Shown here: piece by piece, positions 42,064 to 52,763 of the stretch
Layout: the number at the start of each line of letters is the position of its first letter
Position numbering within the stretch: the first letter of the stretch is position 1
Assembly: GCF_900129855.1 (NCBI RefSeq)
Contig: NZ_LT670819.1
Location: 2,914,001 to 2,978,000, forward strand
Source of the DNA: Streptomyces sp. 3214.6
GTDB lineage: Bacteria > Actinomycetota > Actinomycetes > Streptomycetales > Streptomycetaceae
Reading direction: 5' to 3'
Length of the DNA: 64,000 bases
Program-made: the position numbers and the translations under genes
The notes under the pieces: generated by a model
The model's database searches: none
Told to the model about the DNA's origin: nothing
What the model saw: the letters and a program-made list of their open reading frames with translations, nothing else

Positions 42064-43575
42064 ATGACGAACTCGACGAGCACCACCACACCCCCGGCGG
42101 CCCGCGCCGGCCGCCGCGAATGGACCGCCCTCGGCGTGCTGATGCTCCCGCTGCTGCTGGTCTCGATGGACGTCTCCGTCCTCTACTTCGCGATCCCGGC
42201 GATCAGCGCCGACCTGGAGCCGAGCGGCACACAGCAGCTGTGGATCTTCGACATCTACGCCTTCGTCCTGGCCGGCCTGCTGATGACGATGGGCTCGCTG
42301 GGCGACCGGATAGGCCGCCGCAAGCTCCTCCTGATCGGCGCGGCCGCCTTCGGCACCGCCTCCCTCATGGCGGCCTACGCGAACAGCGCCGAGACCCTGA
42401 TCGCGGCCCGCGCGCTCCTCGGCATCGGCGGCGCGACCCTGATGCCCTCGACGATGTCGCTGATCCGCACGATGTTCACCGACCCCGGCCAGCGCGCGAA
42501 GGCGATCGGTCTGTGGTCCGGCGTGATGACGGCAGGCGTCGCACTCGGCTCGGTGATGAGCGGGGTGCTCGTCGAGTACTTCTGGTGGGGCTCGGTGTTC
42601 CTGGTCAACCTGCCCGCGATGGCGCTGCTGCTGGTCCTCGGCCCTATCCTGCTGCCCGAGTCCCGCGACCCGGCCCCCGGCCGCTTCGACTGGCCGAGCG
42701 TCCCGCTGTCGATGGCCGCCCTGCTCCCCGTGATCTACGGCCTGAAGGAGATCGCCGCCGAGGGCTGGCACACCGAGTACATCGTCTCGATCACCTTCGG
42801 CCTGCTCTTCGCCGCCCTCTTCGTCCACCGCCAGCGCACGGCGGACTCACCGATGATCTCCCCGCTGCTGTTCCGCGGCCACGGTTTCGCGCCCGCCGTC
42901 GTCCTCAACCTCGTCGCCTCGTTCGGGATGATGGGCTCGGCGTACTTCACCACGCAGTACCTTCAGTCGGTCCTCGACAAGAGCGCGCTGGAGGCGGCCC
43001 TGTGGGCGCTGCTGCCCTCGGTGCCCATCGGCATGACCGCCCCGCTGGCCACCTCGCTGGTCCAGAAGGGCGTCAACCGGGCCTACGTCGTGACGGCGGG
43101 CTTCGTGATCGCCGCGGCCGGCTACACCCTGCTGCTCTTCGCCGGCACCGACTCCCTGTGGCTCGTGCTGGTCGCCTGCGGGGTCCTCGCCTCCGGGATG
43201 GTCGTGGTCGTCTCCCAGATGACGGACCTGGCGATAGGCGCGGCCCCGGTCGAGCGCGCCGGCTCGGCCTCCTCCCTGCTGGAGACCGGCGGCGAGTTCG
43301 GCGGCGCCCTGGGCATGGCGGTCCTCGGCTCCATCGGCACGGCGATCTACCGCCACGACATCCCGGCCTCCGCACCGGCCCCGGCCCGGGAGACCCTCGG
43401 CGGCGCACTCGCGGTCGCCGACCACCTCCCGGGGCGCACGGGAGACGCCCTGGCGACGGCGGCGCGGGAGGCCTTCACCCACGGCATGCAGGGCGCGGCG
43501 ATCGCGGCAGCGGTGCTGCTGACGGGGGCGGCGGTGGCCGCGTCAGCGACCCTGCGGAGGATCCGGGTGAAGTAG
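42064..43575 (+). CDS. MFS multidrug efflux transporter (DHA2, 14 helices)
   Basis: A 503-residue major-facilitator protein of the DHA2 type with about 14 membrane helices. MSMDVSVLYFAIPAI-like helix 1 and the GSLGDRIGRRKLLLIG loop motif A are typical, as is ARALLGIGGATLMP (motif B). It exports hydrophobic, often cationic compounds by proton antiport. The TetR gene 97 bases away in divergent orientation is its probable regulator. The gene ends in a perfect terminator. Confidence 0.9.
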   Translation: MTNSTSTTTPPAARAGRREWTALGVLMLPLLLVSMDVSVLYFAIPAISADLEPSGTQQLWIFDIYAFVLAGLLMTMGSLGDRIGRRKLLLIGAAAFGTASLMAAYANSAETLIAARALLGIGGATLMPSTMSLIRTMFTDPGQRAKAIGLWSGVMTAGVALGSVMSGVLVEYFWWGSVFLVNLPAMALLLVLGPILLPESRDPAPGRFDWPSVPLSMAALLPVIYGLKEIAAEGWHTEYIVSITFGLLFAALFVHRQRTADSPMISPLLFRGHGFAPAVVLNLVASFGMMGSAYFTTQYLQSVLDKSALEAALWALLPSVPIGMTAPLATSLVQKGVNRAYVVTAGFVIAAAGYTLLLFAGTDSLWLVLVACGVLASGMVVVVSQMTDLAIGAAPVERAGSASSLLETGGEFGGALGMAVLGSIGTAIYRHDIPASAPAPARETLGGALAVADHLPGRTGDALATAAREAFTHGMQGAAIAAAVLLTGAAVAASATLRRIRVK

Positions 43576-43586
43576 CAGGCCATGCA

Positions 43587-43627
43587 AAACGCCGGACGGG
43601 CTGACCAAGTCAGCCCGTCCGGCGTTT
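43587..43627. terminator. Bidirectional terminator between MFS gene and serA
   Basis: A perfect 19-bp stem (AAACGCCGGACGGGCTGAC) with a CAA loop and an AAA/TTT base, between convergent genes. Confidence 0.9.
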
Positions 43628-43683
43628 GAGGACGAGGCCCCTTCAGGGCCGAAGCGGGGGCCTGGGGGCGGCAGCCCCCAGGG
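43613..43683. repeat. Dispersed Streptomyces intergenic repeat
   Basis: The sequence GCCCGTCCGGCGTTTGAGGA continues through GACGAGGCC and ends in a second hairpin, CCTGGGGGC-GGCA-GCCCCCAGG. From memory this arrangement is one of the most frequent intergenic repeats of Streptomyces genomes. It overlaps the right arm of the terminator. Its role is unknown. Confidence 0.7.
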
Positions 43684-43692
43684 ACGGCAACC

Positions 43693-45282
43693 TCAGACGA
43701 GGTTCACCGCACGAGCGGACGTCGCGCCGATCTCCTCGGCAACCTCGGCCAGCACCGCGACAGGCACCGTGTCGTCAACCGTGAGCACGGCCAGCGCCTC
43801 GCCGCCGGCGACCGCGCGAGCGACCTGCATCCCGGCGATGTTGATCCCCGCCTCGCCGAAGATCCGGCCGACGGTGCCGACGACGCCCGGACGGTCCTCG
43901 TACTTCAGGACGACCATGTGGTCGGCGAGCGCGAGGTCGACGTCGTACTCGCCGACCGCGACGATCTTCTGGAGGTGCTTCGGACCGGCCAGCGTGCCGG
44001 AGACCGACACCTCCTCGCCGTCCGAGAGCGTGCCGCGCACGGTCACGACGTTACGGTGGTCGGCCGACTCGGAGCTGGTCGTCAGCCGCACCTCGACGCC
44101 GCGCTCCTGCGCGAACAGCGGGGCATTGACGTACGACACCGTCTCGTCGACGACGTCCTCGAACACACCCTTCAGAGCGGACAGCTCCAGCACCTTCACA
44201 TCGTGCTGGGTGATCTCGCCGTACACCTCGACGTCGAGGCGGACCGCGACCTCGCCGGCGAGCGCGGTGAAGATACGGCCGAGGCGCTCCGCGAGGGGCA
44301 GACCGGGCTTGACGTCCTCGGCGATGACACCGCCCTGGACGTTCACCGCGTCCGGCACGAGCTCACCGGCGAGGGCGAGCCGCACGGAACGCGCGACCGC
44401 GATACCGGCCTTCTCCTGCGCCTCGTCGGTCGAGGCGCCGAGGTGCGGGGTGGAGACGACCTGGTCGAACTCGAACAGCGGGGAGTCCGTGCAGGGCTCC
44501 TTCGCGTACACGTCGAGGCCGGCACCGGCGACCCGGCCCTCCTTCAGCGCCGAGTACAGCGCCTCCTCGTCGACGATCCCGCCGCGCGCCGCGTTGACGA
44601 TCCGCACGCTCGGCTTGACCTTGCGCAGCGCCTCGTCACCGATCAGACCAACCGTCTCGGGGGTCTTCGGCAGGTGCACGGTGATGAAGTCGGAGACCTC
44701 CAGCAGCTCGTCCAGCGAGAGCACCTTGACGCCCATCTGGGCGGCCCGGGCGGGCTGGATGTAGGGGTCGTAGGCCACGACCTTCATGCCGAAGGCGGAC
44801 ATGCGCTGGGCGACCAGCGCACCGATCCGGCCCAGACCCACGACGCCCAGGGTCTTCTCGGCCAGCTCGACGCCCGTGTACTTGCTGCGCTTCCACTCGC
44901 CGTTCTTCAGCGCGGCGTTGGCCTGCGGGATGTGGCGGGCGGTGGCGAGCAGCAGACCGCAGGCCAGCTCGGCGGCCGTCACGATGTTCGAGGTGGGGGC
45001 GTTGACGACCATCACGCCGGCCTTGGTGGCGGCGGAGACGTCGACGTTGTCCAGGCCGACGCCGGCTCGTGCGACGACCTTCAGCTTGTTCGCGGCGGCG
45101 ATCGCCTCGGCGTCGACCTTGGTGGCCGAGCGGATCAGGATCGCGTCGACGTCGGCGATGGCCGGGAGCAGTTCGGCTCGGTCCGCTCCGTTGCAGTGCC
45201 GGATCTCGAAGTCCGGGCCAAGCGCGTCCACGGTCGCGGGCGACAGCTCTTCAGCGATGAGTACGACAGGTTTCGAGCTCAC
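43693..45282 (-). CDS. serA: D-3-phosphoglycerate dehydrogenase
   Basis: A 529-residue enzyme that starts serine synthesis by oxidising 3-phosphoglycerate. The NAD-binding motif is VVGLGRIGALVAQRM, the catalytic Arg lies in NAARGGIVDEEAL and the His in STPHLGAST. The extra intervening domain and C-terminal ACT domain (YEDRPGVVGTVGRIFGEAGI) mark the long actinobacterial type, which is serine-sensitive in mycobacteria. The GTG at 45282 (MSSKPVVLIAEEL) was preferred to one twelve bases upstream. It is downstream of ilvC but separated by a terminator. Confidence 0.95.
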   Translation of the reverse strand: MSSKPVVLIAEELSPATVDALGPDFEIRHCNGADRAELLPAIADVDAILIRSATKVDAEAIAAANKLKVVARAGVGLDNVDVSAATKAGVMVVNAPTSNIVTAAELACGLLLATARHIPQANAALKNGEWKRSKYTGVELAEKTLGVVGLGRIGALVAQRMSAFGMKVVAYDPYIQPARAAQMGVKVLSLDELLEVSDFITVHLPKTPETVGLIGDEALRKVKPSVRIVNAARGGIVDEEALYSALKEGRVAGAGLDVYAKEPCTDSPLFEFDQVVSTPHLGASTDEAQEKAGIAVARSVRLALAGELVPDAVNVQGGVIAEDVKPGLPLAERLGRIFTALAGEVAVRLDVEVYGEITQHDVKVLELSALKGVFEDVVDETVSYVNAPLFAQERGVEVRLTTSSESADHRNVVTVRGTLSDGEEVSVSGTLAGPKHLQKIVAVGEYDVDLALADHMVVLKYEDRPGVVGTVGRIFGEAGINIAGMQVARAVAGGEALAVLTVDDTVPVAVLAEVAEEIGATSARAVNLV

Positions 45283-45395
45283 GTGAGTCCTCACAAGTCC
45301 AAAGCGTGCGGACGGCCGTCCCGACGGCCGCAGGCGGAGGAGGGGCTAGCCGCGTGGAAGACGCACGACGCTGTGGGCCTGAACGCGTATGTAGT

Positions 45396-45413
45396 GCAGC
45401 AGTGTAGTGCTGC
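45396..45413. promoter_or_regulatory. Palindrome upstream of serA
   Basis: GCAGCA-GTGTAG-TGCTGC is a perfect inverted repeat 114 bases upstream of the serA start, in the region between serA and ilvC. It may be an operator. The binding protein is unknown. Confidence 0.3.
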
Positions 45414-45477
45414 GCCGGAGGTCGCCTTACGCCTCCGCGAAAGGATCACCCGTCCGTGGCAGGACGGAATGGACAAC

Positions 45478-45504
45478 GGGGCCGGAGCGACTCGCTCCGG
45501 CCCC
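45478..45504 (-). terminator. Terminator hairpin after ilvC
   Basis: GGGGCCGGAGCGA and its complement form a 13-bp palindrome around one C, 13 bases beyond the ilvC stop codon. It closes the ilvBNC operon. Confidence 0.75.
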
Positions 45505-45516
45505 CTGCCCCGAGGC

Positions 45517-47170
<1,654 letters not shown>

Positions 47171-47192
47171 GTCTTCTTTACGTCTCTCTCGC

Positions 47193-49046
47193 TCAGTCGT
47201 CTTCGTTGTCGCCGAAGTCGGGGCGGACGTCCCGGGCGGCCAGGATCTCGTCGTTGGAGGTGCCGGCGGCGACCATCGGCCACACCATCGCGTCCTCGTG
47301 GACGATGAAGTCGACGACGACGGGGCGGTCGTTGATCGAGTTCGCCTCCTCGATGACCTTGTCGAGGTCGTCCGGCGACTCACAGCGGATGGCGTAGCAG
47401 CCCATGGCCTCCGACAGCTTCACGAAGTCGGGGACACGGGTGCCCCGGGCCTCCGGGTTGACGTCGTTCGGGCCGGAGTGCAGCACGGTGTTGGAGTAGC
47501 GCTGGTTGTAGAACAGGGTCTGCCACTGGCGGACCATCCCGAGAGCGCCGTTGTTGATGATGGCGACCTTGATCGGGATGTTGTTCAGGGCGCAGGTGGT
47601 GAGTTCCTGGTTGGTCATCTGGAAGCAGCCGTCGCCGTCGATCGCCCAGACCGTCCGGTCCGGGGCGCCGGCCTTGGCGCCCATCGCGGCCGGGACCGCG
47701 TAGCCCATGGTGCCCGCGCCGCCGGAGTTCAGCCAGGTTGCGGGCTTCTCGAACTGGACGAAGTGCGCGGACCACATCTGGTGCTGGCCGACGCCCGCGG
47801 CGAAGATCGTGTTCTCGGGCGCGAGCTGCCCGATGCGCTCGATGACCTGCTGCGGGGAGAGCGAGCCGTCGGACGGCTGGTCGTAGCCGAGCGGGTAGGT
47901 CTCGCGCCAGCGGCTGAGGTCCTTCCACCAGGCGGTGTAGTCGCCCTGCTGGCCCTCGCTGTGCTCCTTCTGGACGGCCTGGACCAGGTCGGCGATGACC
48001 TCGCGCGCGTCCCCGACGATCGGGACGTCGGCGGCGCGGTTCTTGCCGATCTCCGCCGGGTCGATGTCCGCGTGGACGATCTTGGCGTACGGCGCGAAGC
48101 TGTCGAGCTTGCCGGTGACGCGGTCGTCGAAGCGGGCGCCGAGGGCGACGATCAGGTCGGCCTTCTGCAGACCGGTGACGGCGGCGACGGAGCCGTGCAT
48201 GCCGGGCATGCCCAGGTGCTGCGGGTGGCTGTCGGGGAACGCGCCCAGCGCCATCAGAGTGGTGGTGACGGGCGCGCCGGTCAGCTCGGCGAGGACCTTC
48301 AGCTCGGCGGTCGCGCTGGCCTTGAGGACGCCACCGCCGACGTAGAGGATCGGGCGCTTGGCGGCGGTGATCAGCTTGGCGGCCTCGCGGATCTGCTTGG
48401 CGTGCGGCTTGGTCACCGGGCGGTAGCCGGGCAGGTCCATGGTGGGCGGCCAGGAGAACGTGGTCTTCGCCTGGAGGATGTCCTTGGGGATGTCGACCAG
48501 GACCGGCCCGGGGCGGCCGGTGGAGGCGATGTGGAAGGCCTGCGCGACGACCCGCGGGATGTCCTCCGCCTTGGTGACCAGGAAACTGTGCTTGGTGATC
48601 GGCATGGTGATGCCGACGATGTCCGCCTCTTGGAAGGCGTCCGTACCGATCGCCTTGGACACGACCTGCCCGGTGATCGCGACCAGCGGCACCGAGTCCA
48701 TGTGCGCGTCCGCGATCGGAGTGACCAGGTTGGTGGCGCCCGGCCCGGACGTCGCCATGCACACCCCGACCTTGCCGGTGGCCTGGGCATAGCCGGTGGC
48801 CGCGTGACCGGCGCCCTGCTCGTGACGGACCAGCACGTGACGCACCCGCTCGGAGTCCATCATCGGGTCGTACGCCGGCAGGATGGTGCCTCCGGGAATG
48901 CCGAATACCGTGTCGGCGCCGACCTCCTCGAGAGAACGGATGAGGGACTGCGCACCCGTCACGTGCTCGACGGACGCGGAGTGCTGTCCTCCGGATCGGG
49001 GCCGCGGCTGCGGATGGGCCCCGGTGGCCTGCTCGGTCATCGGCAT
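47193..49046 (-). CDS. ilvB: Acetolactate synthase catalytic subunit
   Basis: A 617-residue thiamine-diphosphate enzyme. The catalytic Glu is in [14 protein letters not shown], and the cofactor motif starts [15 protein letters not shown] and ends IINN. The FAD-binding middle domain is also complete. It condenses pyruvate with pyruvate or 2-oxobutyrate, the first shared step of valine and isoleucine synthesis. The ATG at 49046 (MPMTEQ) is the start I prefer; a second ATG follows six bases later. The operon is preceded by a leader peptide and an attenuator hairpin. Confidence 0.95.
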   Translation of the reverse strand: MPMTEQATGAHPQPRPRSGGQHSASVEHVTGAQSLIRSLEEVGADTVFGIPGGTILPAYDPMMDSERVRHVLVRHEQGAGHAATGYAQATGKVGVCMATSGPGATNLVTPIADAHMDSVPLVAITGQVVSKAIGTDAFQEADIVGITMPITKHSFLVTKAEDIPRVVAQAFHIASTGRPGPVLVDIPKDILQAKTTFSWPPTMDLPGYRPVTKPHAKQIREAAKLITAAKRPILYVGGGVLKASATAELKVLAELTGAPVTTTLMALGAFPDSHPQHLGMPGMHGSVAAVTGLQKADLIVALGARFDDRVTGKLDSFAPYAKIVHADIDPAEIGKNRAADVPIVGDAREVIADLVQAVQKEHSEGQQGDYTAWWKDLSRWRETYPLGYDQPSDGSLSPQQVIERIGQLAPENTIFAAGVGQHQMWSAHFVQFEKPATWLNSGGAGTMGYAVPAAMGAKAGAPDRTVWAIDGDGCFQMTNQELTTCALNNIPIKVAIINNGALGMVRQWQTLFYNQRYSNTVLHSGPNDVNPEARGTRVPDFVKLSEAMGCYAIRCESPDDLDKVIEEANSINDRPVVVDFIVHEDAMVWPMVAAGTSNDEILAARDVRPDFGDNEDD

Positions 49047-49134
49047 TCTCTTCTCGATGCTGAGGGTTTTACTGAGGGTCTTACTGGGGTTCGCCTCGGG
49101 TCGTGCGGCGAGGGTGCTGCGGGTTTTGTGCAAC

Positions 49135-49168
49135 AAAAAACCCCTCGTGCCAAAAGGCAAGCGAGGGG
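49135..49168 (-). promoter_or_regulatory. Attenuator terminator of ilvBNC
   Basis: On the minus strand CCCCTCG-CT-TGCC pairs with GGCA-CGAGGGG (11 pairs, two-base bulge, TTTT loop), followed by six T residues. It lies between the leader peptide and ilvB. With the leader it forms a classical transcription attenuator. Confidence 0.85.
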
Positions 49169-49223
49169 AGCGCGCCGGGTGTGGGTCGCTGTGAGTTCCG
49201 GGACCGCCCGGACGTCACCAGCT

Positions 49224-49265
49224 TCAGCCGACGCGCTTTCCAAGTACGAGAATTCGGGTGCGCAT
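49224..49265 (-). CDS. ilvB leader peptide
   Basis: A 13-residue leader, MRTRILVLGKRVG, with consecutive Ile-Leu-Val-Leu codons. A strong ribosome site (GGGGGAGGG) stands nine bases upstream. The same type of peptide has been described in front of Streptomyces ilvB. Stalling at the ILVL codons would prevent the downstream terminator from forming. Confidence 0.88.
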   Translation of the reverse strand: MRTRILVLGKRVG

Positions 49266-49298
49266 GGCATTGACCCTCCCCCTGGCGCGCACCGACTG

Positions 49299-52200
49299 TC
49301 AAGTGGGTGGGACGGGAGTCTCATTATGTGAGCGAAGGGCACTTCCGCTCCCCAGGACGGCGGCGACACCACTGGTGTACACCCCCGCGCCGCCGCCCGC
49401 GAACGCGGGCTCGGCCGGGCCGTGCGGCAGGGGGTAGCGGCCGGTCGCCAGGGCCCGGCGCAGCCGGTACTCGTCGAGCGGACCGGAGAACGCCATGCCC
49501 TGTCCGTGCGTGCAGCCCATCGCGCGCAGCGCCACGACCTGCTCGGGCAGATCCACGCCCTCCGCGACGGACTGCAGCCCGAGGTCACCGGCGATCCGCA
49601 GCAGCCCGCTGGTGATCTTGTGCAGCCGCGCGGACTCGACGACCCCCTCGACCAGCGTACGGTCGAGTTTGAGTACGTCGACGGGGAGCCGGCGCAGTGC
49701 CGTGAGCGTCGCGTAGCCGCTGCCGAAGCCGTCGAGGGCGATCCGGACGCCGAGGCGCCTCAGGGCCCCGAGGCGGCGCTCCAGCTCGTCCAGCGGCACC
49801 CTGGGGTCGGTGTCCGACAGTTCGACCACCAGCGCCCCGGACGGCAGCCCGTGCCGGGTCAGCAGCGCCTCGACGGAGCCCAGCGGCATCGACCGGTCCA
49901 GCAGCCGGCGGGCGCTGACCCGGACGACGACCGGCACGTTCAGCCCGCTCGCGGCGCGGTCGGCCGCCTGCTCGACGGCCTCTTCCAGCATCCAGCGGCC
50001 CAGCTCGGCGGTCTTGTCGCTGTCCTCCGCGACCCGCAGGAACTCGGCGGGGGTGAAGAGCACCCCTTGGGAGGAGCGCCAACGGGCCTGCGCGGCGACC
50101 GACGAGATCCGGCCGTCCTCCAGGCGCACCAGCGGCTGGTGCAGCAGCGCGAACTCGCCGTCGTGCAGCGCGGCACGCAGCCGCGTGGCCAGCTCCGCCT
50201 TGCGTACGACGTCCTGCTGCATCTGTGGCATGTACAGCTCGACCCGGCCCTTGCCGGCCGCCTTGGCGCGGTACATGGCGAGGTCGGCGTTGCGCAGCAG
50301 CTCACCGGCGCCGAGACCGGGCTCGGCGAAGGCGACGCCGATGGAGGCGGCGACGCGCACTTCGTTGCCGTCGATGAGGTACGGCTGGGAGAGCGTGAGC
50401 CGGAGACGGTCGGCGAGTTCCATTATGTGGCGTTCCCGGGCGGCACGGTCGCGGGTGCCGTCGCCGACGATCAGGGCCGCGAACTCGTCGCCGCCCAGCC
50501 GGGAGGCGGTGTCGCCGTGCCGGACCGCGTCCTGGAGCCGGCGGGCGGCCTGGACCAGCAGTTCGTCGCCGGCGGCGTGGCCGATCGTGTCGTTGACGGC
50601 CTTGAAGCCGTCCAGGTCGATGAAGAGGACCGCTGTGTTGCGCAGGGCGGGGCCCCGGTCGGAGCTGCGGCGGCCTGACAGGGCCTGCTGGACACGCCGG
50701 GTGAACAGCGCGCGGTTGGGCAGGTCGGTGAGCGGGTCGTGCTCGGCGTTGTGCTGGAGCTGCGCCTGCAGACGTACGCGCTCGGTGACGTCCCGGCTGT
50801 TGAAGATCAGGCCGCCGTGGTGGCGGTTGACGGTCGACTCGACGTTGAGCCAGCCTCCGTCGCCGGAGCGGAACCGGCACTCGATGCGCGTGGTGGGTTC
50901 CTCCTGGGGGCTGACGGCGAGGAAGCGGCGCACCTCGTGCACCACGCAGCCCAGGTCCTCCGGGTGGATGAGATGGGCCAGCTCGGTGCCCACCAGTTCC
51001 TCGGCGGGCCGCCCGTAGACGCCTGCGGCGGCCGGGGAGACGTACCGCAGGATGCCGCTGTGGGCGGCGATCATGATGACGTCGCTGGAGCCCTGCACCA
51101 GGGAGCGGAAGTGGTTCTCCTGTTGCGCCAGTTCCTGGGTGAGGGAGACGTTGTCGAGCAGCATGATCCCCTGCCGCACGACGAGGGCGAGCACGACCGC
51201 GCCGCCGGTGAGCAGCACCACGCGGTCGACGCTGTGGCCGTTGAGAACGTTGTAGAGGATCCCCAGGGTGCAGACGGCGGCCGCGAGATACGGCGTGAGG
51301 GCGGCCAGGGAGCCGGTGATGGGCCGGGTGACCGGATACCGGCCGGCCTCGCCTCCCGGGAGAGGCGTCCGGTCCGGTGTCTGCGGGACGGCCGCCGGTG
51401 CGGACGGGTGCTGGGCCGTGCGCGACGGCCCGTGCGGGTGGCCTCCGGCGCGCTGCTGGCCGGGTACGTGCTCGTGCACCACACGCGTGTGCCCCTCGTC
51501 CGCCGCTCCCTGGCGGGAGGCGGCCCAGGGCGCGTACGCCAGGAGCAGCGAGCCCGCGAACCAGCCCGCGTCGAGGAGCTGGCCCGAGCGGTAGTTGTTG
51601 TGCAGCAGCGGCGAGGTGAACAGGGCGTCACACATGACGGTCAGCGCGAGCGCGCCGACGGCCGTGTTCACCGCCGGACGATTCACGGGTGACCGCCTGA
51701 AGTGGAGGACGAGCACCATGCTCACCAGGGCGATGTCGAGCAGCGGGTACGCCAGCGACAGCGCCGCGTGGGCCACGCTCGGTCCGTCGAACTTCGCCGC
51801 CTGGGCGAGCGCGAGGCTCCAGGAGAGGGTGAGCAGCGAGCCGGCGATCAGCCAGGCGTCCAGCGCCAGGCAGACCCAGCCCGCCTTCGTCATGGGGCGG
51901 GCGGCGAGCACCAGCAGCCCCACGATGGCCGGGGGCGCGAAGCACAGGAAGAACACATCGGCGATGCTGGGGCTGGGCACGGGCTGCCCCAGGACCACCT
52001 CGTACCACCCCCAGACGAAATTGCCGAGGGCCGCCATCGCCGAGGAGAGCGAGAACAGCAGCCAGGCGGGTCGAAAGCGGACACGCCGGGTGCGCGTGTA
52101 GAGCAGGCACGACACGGCGGCGGTGCCCGCCGCGGCCGTCAGTCCGAAGTCGCCCATGATCAGCGCGAGTTCGTCGGAGCCCCAGCCGAGCGCGGAACCG

Positions 52201-52358
52201 ACGGCGTATCCCGCGCACATGACGGCCAGCAGGAGTTGGTGGACCAGGTTCGAACGGGAGCCGCCGGTGGGCGGCTGCGCGATGCGCGGCGTCCCCGTGG
52301 GAGCCTGCGTCCGCGGGGCTCCGTCGAGGAGGGGCGTGGAGGTCGGCGGCGAGCTCAC
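49299..52358 (-). CDS. cdgD: Membrane diguanylate cyclase with degenerate EAL domain (CdgD-like)
   Basis: A 1019-residue protein with about nine membrane helices (residues 38-410), a PAS domain (about 430-545), a GGDEF domain and an EAL-like domain. The GGDEF motif is intact at about 623 in SRLGGDEFAAL, with an inhibitory RxxD site (RHGD) five residues before it. The EAL domain lacks its signature: EALLRW reads AQARWR and DDFG reads DGFG, so phosphodiesterase activity is unlikely. It should make c-di-GMP, which controls development through BldD. The GTG start has GGAGGA upstream. Two BldD-like boxes lie about 280-315 bases further up. Confidence 0.9.
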   Translation of the reverse strand: MSSPPTSTPLLDGAPRTQAPTGTPRIAQPPTGGSRSNLVHQLLLAVMCAGYAVGSALGWGSDELALIMGDFGLTAAAGTAAVSCLLYTRTRRVRFRPAWLLFSLSSAMAALGNFVWGWYEVVLGQPVPSPSIADVFFLCFAPPAIVGLLVLAARPMTKAGWVCLALDAWLIAGSLLTLSWSLALAQAAKFDGPSVAHAALSLAYPLLDIALVSMVLVLHFRRSPVNRPAVNTAVGALALTVMCDALFTSPLLHNNYRSGQLLDAGWFAGSLLLAYAPWAASRQGAADEGHTRVVHEHVPGQQRAGGHPHGPSRTAQHPSAPAAVPQTPDRTPLPGGEAGRYPVTRPITGSLAALTPYLAAAVCTLGILYNVLNGHSVDRVVLLTGGAVVLALVVRQGIMLLDNVSLTQELAQQENHFRSLVQGSSDVIMIAAHSGILRYVSPAAAGVYGRPAEELVGTELAHLIHPEDLGCVVHEVRRFLAVSPQEEPTTRIECRFRSGDGGWLNVESTVNRHHGGLIFNSRDVTERVRLQAQLQHNAEHDPLTDLPNRALFTRRVQQALSGRRSSDRGPALRNTAVLFIDLDGFKAVNDTIGHAAGDELLVQAARRLQDAVRHGDTASRLGGDEFAALIVGDGTRDRAARERHIMELADRLRLTLSQPYLIDGNEVRVAASIGVAFAEPGLGAGELLRNADLAMYRAKAAGKGRVELYMPQMQQDVVRKAELATRLRAALHDGEFALLHQPLVRLEDGRISSVAAQARWRSSQGVLFTPAEFLRVAEDSDKTAELGRWMLEEAVEQAADRAASGLNVPVVVRVSARRLLDRSMPLGSVEALLTRHGLPSGALVVELSDTDPRVPLDELERRLGALRRLGVRIALDGFGSGYATLTALRRLPVDVLKLDRTLVEGVVESARLHKITSGLLRIAGDLGLQSVAEGVDLPEQVVALRAMGCTHGQGMAFSGPLDEYRLRRALATGRYPLPHGPAEPAFAGGGAGVYTSGVAAVLGSGSALRSHNETPVPPT

Positions 52359-52763
52359 CGGGTCCTCCCGGTCTGCGTCACTCCCGGATCCCTAGGGTCC
52401 CGGGGAGCCGGCTGCGTCCGGCGGCTGGCGCACCTGCGGTGGTGATGGCCGTGGTGGCTGCCGTGACCGTGTCCGCGCGCGGCCGAGCGCCAGGGTCGCC
52501 GTCGGCGGCTCCGCCGCGTCGGATCGTTCGTCCATAGGCCGTGCATCGCCCGTCGCCCCCCTCACAAGTCTGAAATGTCCATCCCTGACGCCGAACGTGC
52601 GCGGCGCCGCCCCTGTCGGGACGATACACCAGTCTCGTCACTCAGGGACATAGTTCCTCTACGCTGCGTGACGATCATCGGCATATGCGCCCGGATGGGG
52701 TACGGACCGCTTCCGGAGGACTGCGGAGGGTGCCCGAACCGGACTACGGGCCTGCCGTCGCCG
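52359..52763. promoter_or_regulatory. Upstream region of cdgD
   Basis: About 400 bases between the cdgD start and the end of the next gene on the same strand. I found no supported gene. A more AT-rich zone at 52620-52690 is the likely promoter and carries two BldD-like boxes. Confidence 0.4.
52638..52672. promoter_or_regulatory. Two BldD-like boxes upstream of cdgD
   Basis: TCACTCAGGGACAT at 52638-52651 and CTACGCTGCGTGAC at 52659-52672 each match the BldD consensus (TNACNC-A/T-GNGTNA) with one mismatch. The two are exactly 21 bases apart, which is two helical turns. Occupancy by BldD is inferred. Confidence 0.45.
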
